The notes beneath the pieces were generated by a model that worked only from the letters and a program-made list of their open reading frames with translations, was not told the origin of the DNA and did no database searches. Of a DNA stretch of 64,000 nt, positions 1 to 11,266 are shown piece after piece. Position numbers and translations under genes: made by a program. Origin of the DNA: Lepidodermella squamata (Eukaryota > Gastrotricha); the NCBI GenBank assembly GCA_047495785.1, contig JBLDXI010000026.1, positions 124,001 through 188,000 on the forward strand. The letters are read 5' to 3'. Numbering within the stretch: position 1 is the stretch's first letter; every line of letters starts with the position of its first letter.

Positions 1-2240
1 GTCATCCCTGACCTAGTTTCGGACAATTATCTGCTAAAAAGGGTGTCTAAATCGCTTTGAACGTCGCAGCTGAGCTCGATGTGGGTGTTATGGCTTTCGG
101 AATACCGTAGACTACCGTAATCGACCCCGCTGAACATTGTTATGACATTTTTTTCACGATGGGATTCATCCTTGACCTAGTTTCAGACAATTATCTGATG
201 ATGATCTCGGAATTTCGCGTCAAACTCACCTTGACGATGGCAGCTGAGCTCAATTTATGTGTTATGGCCGTCGGTATATCTTAAACTACCGTAATCGACC
301 CTGCTGGACATTGTTATGACATTTGTTTCATGATTGGATTCATCCCTGACCTAGTTTCGGACATTATTCTGTTCTTAGGTTGGGAATTTCGCGTCAAACC
401 CACTTTGAACGTCGCAGCTGAGCTCGATGTGGGTGTTATGGCTTTCGGAATACCGTAGACTACCGTAATCGACCCCGCTGAACATTGTTATGACATTTGT
501 TTCATGATTGGATTCATCCCTGACCTAGTTTCGGACATTATTCTGTTCTTAGGTTGGGAATTTCGCGTCAAACCCACTTTGAACGTCGCAGCTGAGCTCG
601 ATTTGGGTGTTATGGCCGCCGCGATGCCGTGAAATACCGTAATCGACCCTGCTGAAGATTGTTATGACATTTGTTTCATGATTGGATTCATCCCTGACCT
701 AGTTTCGGACATTATTCTGTTCTTAGGTTGGGAATTTCGCGTCAAACCCACTTTGAACGTCGCAGCTGAGCTCGATGTGGGTGTTATGGCTTTCGGAATA
801 CCGTAGACTACCGTAATCGACCCTGCTGAAGATTGTTATGACATTTGTTTCATGATTGGATTCATCCCTGACCTAGTTTCGGACATTATTCTGTTCTTAG
901 GTTGGGAATTTCGCGTCAAACCCACTTTGAACGTCGCAGCTGAGCTCGATGTGGGTGTTATGGCTTTCGGAATACCGTAGACTACCGTAATCGACCCTGC
1001 TGAAGATTGTTATGACATTTGTTTCATGATTGGATTCATCCCTGACCTAGTTTCGGACATTATTCTGTTCTTAGGTTGGGAATTTCGCGTCAAACCCACT
1101 TTGAACGTCGCAGCTGAGCTCGATGTGGGTGTTATGGCTTTCGGAATACCGTAGACTACCGTAATCGACCCCGCTGAACATTGTTATGACATTTGTTTCA
1201 TGATTGGATTCATCCCTGACCTAGTTTCGGACATTATTCTGTTCTTAGGTTGGGAATTTCGCGTCAAACCCACTTTGAACGTCGCAGCTGAGCTCGATGT
1301 GGGTGTTATGGCTTTCGGAATACCGTAGACTACCGTAATCGACCCCGCTGAACATTGTTATGACATTTGTTTCATGATTGGATTCATCCCTGACCTAGTT
1401 TCGGACATTATTCTGTTCTTAGGTTGGGAATTTCGCGTCAAACCCACTTTGAACGTCGCAGCTGAGCTCGATGTGGGTGTTATGGCTTTCGGAATACCGT
1501 AGACTACCGTAATCGACCCTGCTGAAGATTGTTATGACATTTGTTTCATGATTGGATTCATCCCTGACCTAGTTTCGGACATTATTCTGTTCTTAGGTTG
1601 GGAATTTCGCGTCAAACCCACTTTGAACGTCGCAGCTGAGCTCGATGTGGGTGTTATGGCTTTCGGAATACCGTAGACTACCGTAATCGACCCCGCTGAA
1701 CATTGTTATGACATTTGTTTCATGATTGGATTCATCCCTGACCTAGTTTCGGACATTATTCTGTTCTTAGGTTGGGAATTTCGCGTCAAACCCACTTTGA
1801 ACGTCGCAGCTGAGCTCGATGTGGGTGTTATGGCTTTCGGAATACCGTAGACTACCGTAATCGACCCCGCTGAACATTGTTATGACATTTGTTTCATGAT
1901 TGGATTCATCCCTGACCTAGTTTCGGACATTATTCTGTTCTTAGGTTGGGAATTTCGCGTCAAACCCACTTTGAACGTCGCAGCTGAGCTCGATTTGGGT
2001 GTTATGGCCGTCGCGATGCCGTAATCGACCCCGCTCAAGATTGTTATGAAATATTTTTCACGATTGGATTCATCTCTGAACTAGGTTCGAACATTTATCT
2101 GTTGGTGTTTTGGAATTTGACGTCAAACTCGCCTTGACAATTGCAGCAGAGCTATTGCAGGTGTTATGGCGGTCGCAATATCTTGAACTACCGTAATCGA
2201 CCCTGCTAAACATTGTTATGACATTTACACTTGCTGAACA
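1..2240. repeat. 174-bp tandem repeat array forming the left transposon end
   Basis: The phrase CATCCCTGACCTAGTTTCGG recurs at 341, 515, 689, 863, 1037, 1211, 1385, 1559, 1733 and 1907, exactly 174 bp apart, with diverged copies at 3, 167 and about 2081. Inner units are almost identical. Sub-variants differ at sites such as CCCCGCTGAACA versus CCCTGCTGAAGA, and the unit at 515 has a divergent stretch. Homogeneous inner units and diverged outer ones suggest recent expansion by unequal exchange or replication slippage within one arm of the inverted repeat. Confidence 0.97.
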
Positions 2241-2814
2241 TTTTTATGGCATACGATTCATTATGCAGCTATTCCCGACATATTTATAGACTCTGTAAAA
2301 TATGTTAGCCATAGCCCTCGTGCTCTCTGGAACGTCTGCTTAGCGTGCGTTGCAACATCACTTTCGCACGCACTTCTGTCCCACCTTTAGGATAAGAGTC
2401 TATTTGAGTCCATTCGAGACGAATCGATGGTATTATTCAATAATTTGACGCCTCGATATACATAACTTAAGTTTACGCCGTTAAAAGGGTCACCGGGTCT
2501 GGGACAACATGAACGAATGTTCGAACTCGCTGCAGGTGCATACCTAGATATAATTATTGCCAGTGAAACGATAATATGCGTTTATTTTTTGTTTTTTTTT
2601 GGTAAATATATTCCAATATGATGTGTGATTAAAATGAAAAAGAACCACGGAGGTCCTGTGACTATTAAAAATGTACCGCCGAAAGGTTATAGTATGGTAT
2701 AGGTGCTAAAAAGCGTGAGCAACCGTAGTCGTACCTTTGGAAAATTGATAGTATAATCATATTGCTACGTTCAAATGGAAACTTCGAGTTCCGAAAAAAA
2801 TCTATCAAATGATT
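2241..2814. other. Non-coding interior of the transposon, left side
   Basis: This stretch lies between the repeat array and the stop codon of the peptidase-like gene. I see no convincing coding region or further repeat. It should contain that gene's 3' untranslated region. Confidence 0.5.
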
Positions 2815-5800
2815 TTATAGGTCAATGACGTAATCGCCGTCATTTATCGCTGGCTCCGCGTCACGTTCAGTTTGTTCCGGGGTTAGGGCAAGGACAACAT
2901 ATATGCCCAGCCATTTTTTGAGAAGGGCCGAATCCGGACGCAAATAACGCCGTATCTCTTTCCCCTCAGTAACCATTGTGTAATCGCCGGGAAAAGAGCC
3001 TGGCGTAAGAAGAGCATAATCTGAAGTGCCGGCTTTTCTTGCCACAACGGAAACGACTTCATAGCTGAGAAAGATGCTTTTATATCAGACAAAAAATCCC
3101 GAAATAAAATGTTACCTCGAATTCCGAAAATTTATGTTCGCGAGGTTGAGACATTGGTTGACCTGAATAGTCGCTTCGATTGCAATAATGACGACGGGGC
3201 ATGGCGTAATTCGGCCCTCATGCTGGTGCTTACTTGATGTTATCAATTTTTTCCCCTCGCATTTTAATCTGAAACATAATTCATTGCCCAAAAATAAAGG
3301 AGTCGAGTAATCATTTGCTAATTTTACCCGCTGGAGTCCGTAAATTGACAATCAGAGTAACTCTGCGAAAAACGGCTTGACAGCCTCTCCTCGATCTGGA
3401 GAGCATTTGGGAAGCTATAAAATTTAGTGGCTTATAAGCGCTATACAGTGTGTAGTATTTTTCCCACCTGTTTTGACCTGCCTCGATGGTTAGAAATGGA
3501 TTCGTGATGAGCTGCGGCTGCTCAGGCTGCAAACTGTTGCTCTGGCAGAAGCAGTTTTCGCACGCCCCCATTTTTCGCATTATACCGCACCCGTCAGTTG
3601 CGAAAATGCGCTCACATAGCTTACTGGGCGACAGGTCCTCCAAATTGTAGATCTTACCGCCATCATGTCGTAGAACTGCCAGCTCTGGGTACATGAGCTC
3701 AATGATGGAGCCGCGTCTAGCCCTTAGCTCAAATCGCGTGGCGCTGTTGTCGTTAACTGCCTCCAAATAAGAAGCCCATTTGCCTGGGCACAGTTTTCGG
3801 CAGATGGGAGCCATGCTCAAGGACAAATAGTCGAAAATTCGAGCGTTTTGTAAGTCAACCATTTGGCTTGCAAATCCAGAGTTTTGCAATTTATCCAACG
3901 CGCTAAGGCCCAGGGCATAGCTGATCTCCTGGCCCTCCGATGCCTCCGACGCCAGGTCGTTGAACTCCCAAGCACCCTCGCGCCTTTGGGCTTTTACCTC
4001 CTTCTCCGGACTTTTGGTAGCATTAGACTCCTTTGGAGCTTTGGGTTCCTTTGGAGCTTTGGTCTTCTTGGGAGCTTTAGGTTCCTTCGGAGCTTTGGTC
4101 TTCTTTGGAGCTTTGGGTTCCTTCGGAGCTTTGGTCTTCTTGGGAGCTTTGGGTTCCTTCGGAGCTTTGGTCTTCTTGGGAGCTTTGGGTTCCTTCGGAG
4201 CTTTGGTCTTCTTGGGAGCTTTGGGTTCCTTTAGATTTCCGCGAGGTGTCGGCGGGTTCACAGCGTTTGGTGGATCTAGAGCTGGCGAAAGCTTTGAAAG
4301 TTTCGGAAGCTGAGAGTCAATCTCGGGAAGTTCAGCTAAACCAGCTAGCCTGTTTCAGTAGGTTATTGAAAATGTCAAATTAACTTTGCATAAAAGAGCT
4401 ATTACGTAGAAAGAGGTCTTTTCTGGGTCACTGGTCGCTGTTCCAACCTGCTACTGCTGAGATCCATTGGCTCATCAGGGTAATCAGAGTAGGGAGGTGG
4501 GGGATCGTCTGTTAGGCAAACAATTAGCATGTTTTATGGTGAGCATAATACAAGACCTTGGGAAATCTCCGGAATGTCGATGGCGTCGGGCATTTGCGGC
4601 TCGATTTCGCTCAGGTCATTATCAAAATCATCGCCTTCAGCGATTATTGGCTCGATCAGACCTTTGCGCTTCGGCTGCGGACAACAGAAAAACAGTAAAT
4701 TGGGGTAATATTTTTCATACCCCTTCAAAATTCCTTTTTTCCTGTTAACCAACTGCCATTGAGGCAGACCATTTAACCCACAACGCAAGTCATCGATGAG
4801 ATATAGGTCGTTGTTGAATAGTCGAAGCGAAACATAATGGCCAATGTATTTGTCGGTCGCATCCAATCTGTCGTCCTCATTGCCGTAGTACCCGACGCCA
4901 TCGACTATTGTAGACGTGGGGTGTTGAAAGAGCGTGGCTGCGTGTAAGGAATACCTAATGGGTGATTTTTAAGTGGCTTATTCGAAAAAATATTAAAACA
5001 AACTCCAAGTCTCCCCATTCCAAAGTTTTCGGAGCGTTGTCTATGAACTGAGCGAAGGGTACTTCAAATCCTTGAAGAACCTCAATTGCGATGAAAGGAT
5101 ACGGCCTGGCCGAATGGTCATGCCGATGCGGGCCGGCAAGTGTGAAGCCCACGTGGCCGACTGTTTTGCAACTGAAACAATCCAGTGCTCCGCTAGGTTC
5201 CAGCAGCTCAGCTTTCAAACGATCGGAAAGGTTCAACAATGTTAATTCCAAGACTTCGCTCTTCTTAGGGCCGTCGTCCTCTCTGTTCAAATTTCAAATT
5301 TTAAAGAATTTACTTAGTTTAAAATAGCAAATTACACGGCAAAGTAAGTTCCCAAAATCGGGTTATAACGGCGTTTTGATAGTGGTTGATGTTTGCATGA
5401 AATACATCTCTGATAACTGCTCTCAAGGAAGCAATTTTCCAATTGACTCATGTGATGCAGCCACGCTGGAGCGCCGCCCTTACCGTCCAACATCGTTTCC
5501 GCAACGTAATTGGATTTTTTATCTTTGTCACTGAGGCTCTGCTCAATCGCATTTTGCGGGAAAACTTTCCGCATGTATTCGAACCGAGCTGACATCGCCA
5601 TGTAGCTTCCTGCTGAACGTTCCATTTGATTGGCTGTGCGAAGGCTTTGGAAAAAATAGCCGAATTCCTTTCCACAAAAACTGGCGGGGTCAATGTGACC
5701 CAAGCAGTTAACAATGCTGTCGAAGGCACACGTGTTTCTTGTGTCGAATTTTTCAGCCAACAAGCCACGCGGCGATAGGGACATCTGATGAAAGCCACCG

Positions 5801-6324
5801 CCATTCCGCATGAGAAAAATGCCGCCATCCAACTGTTCCGAATTGATTACCTCCATTTTGTCCGAATTAACGCCGCCAACTCTGTCTTTAGCTGCTGGTT
5901 CTTTGATCCGTGATTCTTTCTCAGAGTTAGCCATCGAGTGACCTACACCCTGACCATTGCCATCTTCGAACGAAGCAGTATGTGGGGAATCGGGAATGTT
6001 TGAACCGGTTTCTTCCTTCTCCATGGCCGCTCTGGCCAACTTTTCCCTAGCAGCAAATTTCGAGTATCTCGAATTTATCATTTTGTTCCGTTTTTTGGTC
6101 TTTGCAACAAGGGTTTCCTTGCGATGACTCCTGACCCCTTTTCCGAACTCCTCCACCACAGAATCTGGATCCAGCTGGGAATCAAGGTTTGCATCGACAT
6201 CAGAAGGGTCTTCGATAGGAACAACTAACAGCCGATTAGCAATTTCTTGTCTCAGCTTACGAACCACTTGGCAATGCGTGTCATTCTTCCGCCCGTCAAG
6301 ATCGTTGTTCTTCACGTCGTTCAT
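2815..6324 (-). CDS. Transposon-encoded USP-like cysteine peptidase, seven-exon model
   Basis: My splice model, in transcription order, is 6324-5336, 5282-5004, 4954-4557, 4508-4448, 4349-3478, 3317-3116 and 3064-2815. All phases match and give about 1016 residues; the last two junctions are less certain. An upstream exon is possible, since the frame is open before this ATG to an acceptor near 6378. Residues about 1-190 are charged and disordered. A Cys box NTCAFDS follows (Cys about 199), then CISC and CFSC pairs like a zinc finger, then GHYVSLRLF (His about 462) with LIDDL. This is the order and spacing of a ubiquitin-specific-protease fold. A lysine-proline repeat linker precedes a second, degenerate half with CENC, PFLTIEA and CPVVIIAIEA motifs but no Cys box. 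Co-location with a transposase inside inverted repeats indicates a transposon passenger or accessory protein; its substrate is unknown. Confidence 0.68.
4031..4232 (-). repeat. 36-bp tandem repeat encoding a KEPKAPKKTKAP linker
   Basis: About five and a half units of 36 bp encode alternating KEPKAP and KKTKAP hexapeptides in the middle of the peptidase-like protein. The linker is highly basic and proline-rich, probably extended and possibly nucleic-acid or tail-like in nature. The units differ by only a few bases, so copy number is likely polymorphic. It separates the complete peptidase-like half from the degenerate second half. Confidence 0.9.
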
Positions 6325-7313
6325 AGTGAACTCCGCCAGCCCATTTGTGTAGTGTCCAGGTGCTTCCGGAACATTACTGAGAAAATTTTAGAAAACATTT
6401 TTGGAATAATAGCAACTTCAATTCTGCGAGAGAAATGAATGAATCTCATCAATCATTTCATCTGAAATTTCAAGTTTTCTACAGCATATCTCATTAACAC
6501 CTTCACTTCAAATACCCTTTATAGACTGACTACAACAACCCGAAAACCAACAATGTAGTTTGGGCGAATATAAATTCAGCGCCGTTGTGTGAAACATATT
6601 TTGGGCGAGAATCGCACCCCGTTTATGGAATTTAAGCAAACAAAGATATATGATCGAAAATCAATCAGATCAGAACAGCCGTCCTATACCGGAAAAAATC
6701 TGAAAAGTAAGAAATCGAGAAAAAATACGTGCCGCGTGAATGGATCTGGAAATATTTTCCGATTTCAGAGGCATTTTTCCGACGGTTGAAAGCGCGAAAT
6801 TAAAATTAATTCAAAATTAATTCAAAATAATAGCGCATAATGGAGAAGCCGCGAGGCCGTTAGGGTGCGGCCAAATGATCACCCTTTCAGGCCGATACAG
6901 CTGAAGTACGGCAAATAACACCACGTTGAAGGCGGATTTTCTCCAGCGGTGATTTCTGTGATTCCGGCGGTTGTAGCCTGCCATCTAAGCCCAATTGCCG
7001 CCCAATAATGGGTTGATCGTTCTAGGAATATGTCCTAATTTCGACACATTTTTTGAGCGCTCTATATAGTTTTTCTTATTATTTTTTACGTTTTTTGCCA
7101 CCCTGTTGTTTTTATTGCGGAAAATGGCTAAGAAAATTAAATTTTTTCAACAAATGCTGGAAAATATTGCAAACTCGTTACACCTCCGGTAGTACGGGCA
7201 GTACGGAGTCCGTGAAAATAAATAATCTCAAATAATAAAATGCTGGAGTCTCAAATTCAGTGCTGGAACTCTAAATATAATAGAGTGCGCACTGGGCACA
7301 CCAATTGGTAAGC
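6325..7313. other. Spacer between the two transposon genes
   Basis: This AT-rich interval separates the transposase stop codon from the first confident exon of the peptidase-like gene. It should hold the promoter and possibly a 5' exon of the latter. Minus-strand acceptor TTTTCTCAG near 6378 leads into an open frame joining the ATG at 6324. No other gene is supported. Confidence 0.45.
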
Positions 7314-9884
7314 TTACAAACGTTTAACCGCCATTCCTCGCACGAAAACTGCCGAGTAGCAAGGGAAAAGATGAATTAAATTTTTCATCACGGAATCCAT
7401 CGCGAACTTGGAGTGATGCTCATTGACCTCAGCGTTGTCTGCATTGAGTTCACCCTCGGCAGCTTCGATTTCGAGCAGTGCCGAATCGAAAATGGGGCGG
7501 AACATCGCGTAAAATCCGCTTAAGTCGATATACCTTTGAGATCGAAACTTACGCTTGAGCGATAATTCCTCATCGATTCCGAGTTTATCCTTGTCAACAA
7601 CTGGGCCCATGTTATCTGGCCAGTCGAATTCATTATCCTCAACGCTAGGCGGCGGCTCCGCATCACCTGGAATTTCCACCGGCTCAAGTGGTTGAATCAT
7701 CATTTCCTGTTGCTTTTGCTCAAAATCTGCTAGAGCTTGCGAGCAAAGATCGGTCTGAAAATTCGAGCAAAAAATGAGGACCATTAGCCTGAATACAATC
7801 CTGGCCTCCTTCATGTCCGGGCAGTATTGGAATGTAGCGAACGCTGTAAGAAAGAGACTTTTCGTTGCTTTCTTCACAGCTTTGCGGCCGCGACTTGACA
7901 GCATTACCGAAAGAGCCTTTTGAAGATGTGCAGAGCATAAAATGATCAGGATCAGATTATTTGGGATCACTTGGATTACATCGCCGCCTTTCAGCGACTC
8001 GAATAAGATAATCAAAGTTCGCTTCAGCGAATGATTGTTGAACACTTTACTGACGGCTTGCATTAAGCAATACGAGTGGTCAACTACGACCCCATACGGC
8101 AGAGATATAGAGCCGTAATGTGTCCAATCTGCTTTCCAAAAGCCGAGCAAATACTGAAAAGCGACGGATCTTTGGTCAGATGTCAACAAGTCAGCATGCC
8201 GAACTTTGGGCCCTTCCAGGACTGGCGAAAATGACACGACGGGCATATACGCGACTTTTTTCCCAGTCAACCAGTCGTTTTTTACTGGCCCCATTGTGAT
8301 GTCAATACCAAACAAATAGAATCCTTTTGAATCTTGGGCAGTTTGTTTAAGCAGCTGTATCTGTTTGCCGAAATAATTCGCCGAATGAAGAGGCCTTACG
8401 CCGTAGGCGCGGATGAATTCCCCTTCTTTGAACTTGTTCGGATTCTCGGGATCATCGGGATTTTCGACACGTTGGCAATACAACTCTAACACCATATCAA
8501 CTTCGTCGTTAATATCTTTGCGAGCGCGAAGCCGATCCTCGGATCCAATTTTGGCGAAAGTCGAGCTATTTGGCAACTTTGTTTGAATATGCTCATGTGG
8601 TTTGGCTGGAGGAACATTGGCCTTGTCTGCCGCAGCCTTCAACGCCGAATACAAGCTTAGTCGAACTTTTGCAGGCTTTTCGTATCTCAGCCGACCAGCT
8701 ATAGCTTCACGTGCTTTTCCCGTGATTCGACGTGGCTTTGGCTTTCCAGCAACATGATTGATGGGCTTGTCCGGGTCCGGAATCAGTTCAATTTTGATAG
8801 AATCAATTTCCGAGTTATTACTGCAGAGGTCAGATTTCAAAGAGAATTGACGACACCCTCGACAGCTGCAGTACGCACGTCCAGCCAAGTCGTTTGTCTT
8901 TTTTCGGAGCTTAACCCACCGGTAATTAATAGTGCAATCCCCGCTGATTGCAGAAACTTTCGAGTCGAATAGATTAGCCCATTCGCCTTTCAAAGCGCCC
9001 TTATTGTCCACTTCAATCGACGCGAGCTCGGCCTTCGAAATATAAAATGTCAAATTGCTCGAAAGGCTGCTATCTGGCGAGACAGTAGCAGAATCCTTCT
9101 TGCCAACGGGTTTAGGTTGGAACAAGTGTGACATATGGCGCCTCATGAAAGTGTACAAATAGTTTCGATTTTCTTGGGAACTTAGATTGCATATTCGCCC
9201 AGCTATTCGCCCGAAAATGCCATCTTCCGGGGTTGGACCTGAAATAAAGAGCATTCATTTACTTGGAAGGATAGCTGTAGCTGAATTCGGCTGGGTCGGC
9301 TCAAATCGGCTGGGTCGGCACACTATTACTGATAATTCTTACGCTTCTCTATCATATTAGGATATAATGTAGAGCTAACCTCTGAGAGCTCGGGTTACAC
9401 TGTTTAATTTCCATCAATTGTTTCAAATAGGAAAAATAGGTTAAAATAGGAAAATAGGAAAAGTTCCCAGGCTAGATTTCTTAGCCCAATATTCTTTTCT
9501 CATAATAGGTAATCAAGCTATATGTATACGCAAATACTGGCTTTACAACAAAATGCGTCTTCTATTTTAAAAATTTGAGCAGAAGCTCCCGCCGACCCTC
9601 CTCGGGATGGTGAAAACCGGCTATGTCCGAAAATAAATAAAAAATCGAAATAATTATTACGAATAAAAATCAATAATGGTATTCTGATTAATCTTGCTGC
9701 TTCCACTTATATCAAGGCTCAGGTAAAATTAAGTAAAATACAGCGGCTATTATGCCCAACACCTATAAACCTATAAAACGTACACACCTGTTCCAGCAGG
9801 TATCAGTGGCTCAGATACCATGTAATCGCTAATCAACTTCATCAGCGTGGCTTTATCAATATCAGTTAGAGCAATCGAAGCCAT
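7314..9884 (-). CDS. MULE-like transposase
   Basis: Exon 1 is 9884-9788 and exon 2 is 9238-7314. Donor ACAG|GTGTGT and acceptor TTTCAG|GT join in phase 1 to give 673 residues starting MASIALTDID. Visible signatures are a small cysteine cluster CSCRGC near residue 156, an acidic residue in FGIDITMG (Asp about 345), a second in VVVDHSYCL (Asp about 419), and CSAHLQKAL (about 467), resembling the D...D...CxxH order of Mutator-like catalytic cores. I could not place the third acidic residue with confidence. The C-terminal 100 residues are acidic. The gene appears open along its whole length, so the element may have been recently active. It would act in the nucleus on the flanking inverted repeats. 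Confidence 0.72.
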
Positions 9885-10700
9885 TGTAGTGCTCTCGAAA
9901 CCAATTCAAAATTTACGCAGAATGAATTCGATAAATTGATTGCCTATATTATAGCAAAATCGTTGACCCCAATTGATGAAGTTACATGATTTAAAAAAGC
10001 AAACATTCAGAATGCCAAGGTTAACGTTTCATAGACATGGCATAATAGGGAGCGTCATTTGGTAAAAGAAAAAATCAATTTTAAAATTGTTGCCCAATTA
10101 TACGACGCTCACCGAGGGCGATAGGTGAAAAGTTTGATCTGCCGAAAATATCAACTATTTCTTTGAGCAAAGGCCGAAAATAATTCAACACTTGGTGTGA
10201 TGGGTGAGGTGGTGTGATTTGTGTAATAATAAAATAATTAGGCTGAAATAAATATATAAGCTTACACACTTATTATTTGTGCTACGTATATTTCATATAT
10301 TAGTTGCGACCTGCGATTTTTCATGGCGCACTTGTTCGGCCGCGCATCTAATAAAAATAGCGCCAATGATTTCCAACCTTGAGCTCGACACTGCTTGGAA
10401 AAAATCACCATACAATATACCTGTTAACTGTTTTAAATTTATAATTTTCATTTTCCACATTTCTGCAAGAGATGCTGATTTATCACGAAATTCAATATGC
10501 TTTTCAGTAAAGCGTGAATATGTCAAACCCTGCTTTAAAATGTCCCAAAGAAAACTTAAAATGTTATTTTATCAATAATTTTGACATAATATTGAGACCC
10601 ATCCACGGCGACAAAGACAATCAATGCACGCTGTACGGATCATGAAAACATTATTCAACGCAAATTGTTCATCAAGTAACGCTTACTTTGCCTTTATTAG
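9885..10700. other. Transposon interior upstream of the transposase
   Basis: Presumed promoter and 5' untranslated region of the transposase. Short overlapping open frames occur on both strands at 10279-10578, but none shows a family motif or plausible splice context, so I do not call a gene. Confidence 0.45.
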
Positions 10701-11266
10701 TCGAAATTTTTATCATGTCAATTTGGCGTTGTCCGGAACTAGGTCAAGGATGAATCCAATCGTGAAAAGAATGTCATAACAATTTTCACCGGGGTCGATT
10801 ACGGTAGTTCAAGGTATTGCGAAGGCCATAACACTTGAAATGACCGTAGCTGCGATCGTCAAGGTGAGTTTGACTCCAGATTCCCAACCTACCAACAGGT
10901 AATTGTCCGAAACTAGGTTAGTGATGACTCCAATCATGGAACAAATGTCATAACAATGTCCAGCAGGGTCGATTACGGTAGTTTAAGATATACCGACGGC
11001 CATAACACATAAATTGAGCTCAGCTGCCATCGTCAAGGTGAGTTTGACGCGAAATTCCGAGATCATCATCAGATAATTGTCTGAAACTAGGTCAAGGATG
11101 AATCCCATCGTGAAAAAAATGTCATAACAATGTTCAGCGGGGTCGATTACGGTAGTCTACGGTATTCCGAAAGCCATAACACCCACATCGAGCTCAGCTG
11201 CGACGTTCAAAGCGATTTAGACACCCTTTTTAGCAGATAATTGTCCGAAACTAGGTCAGGGATGAC
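10701..11266. repeat. Right terminal inverted repeat, about 3.2 copies of the 174-bp unit
   Basis: This is the inverted counterpart of bases 1 to about 567. The outer 330 bp match the left end almost base for base, while the inner copies (10701-10936) are diverged. Unlike the left arm there is no amplified array. Conserved sub-motifs are GGGTCGATTACGGTAGT, GCCATAACAC and AACTAGGTCA. Confidence 0.93.

Larger units (their letters stand above)
1..11266. mobile_element. Large MULE-like DNA transposon with ~330-bp terminal inverted repeats
   Basis: Bases 1 to about 330 are the reverse complement of 11266 down to about 10937 with almost no mismatches, so position p pairs with 11267-p. The outermost bases seen are GTCATCCCTGACCTAG at the left and CTAGGTCAGGGATGAC at the right. 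The left edge may extend beyond the window. Beyond 11266 only degenerate relatives of the repeat motifs continue, to about 11530. The element carries two minus-strand genes, a transposase at 7314-9884 and a peptidase-like protein at 2815-6324. Long inverted repeats and a CxxH-bearing transposase fit the Mutator/MULE group; the family assignment is inference. Target-site duplication cannot be read because the left flank is missing. Confidence 0.82.

Noticed and set aside
1-2240. CRISPR-like interpretation of the regular array
   Set aside because: The 174-bp unit repeats as a whole with no unique spacers, and the context is eukaryotic.
3863-4383. Plus-strand open frames of about 90-120 codons antisense to the lysine-proline repeat
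   Set aside because: They are translations of the 36-bp repeat on the wrong strand, open only because the repeat lacks stops; the minus-strand frame joins flanking exons in phase.
10279-10578. Overlapping open frames on both strands
   Set aside because: Neither strand shows domain features; located in the presumed transposase promoter.
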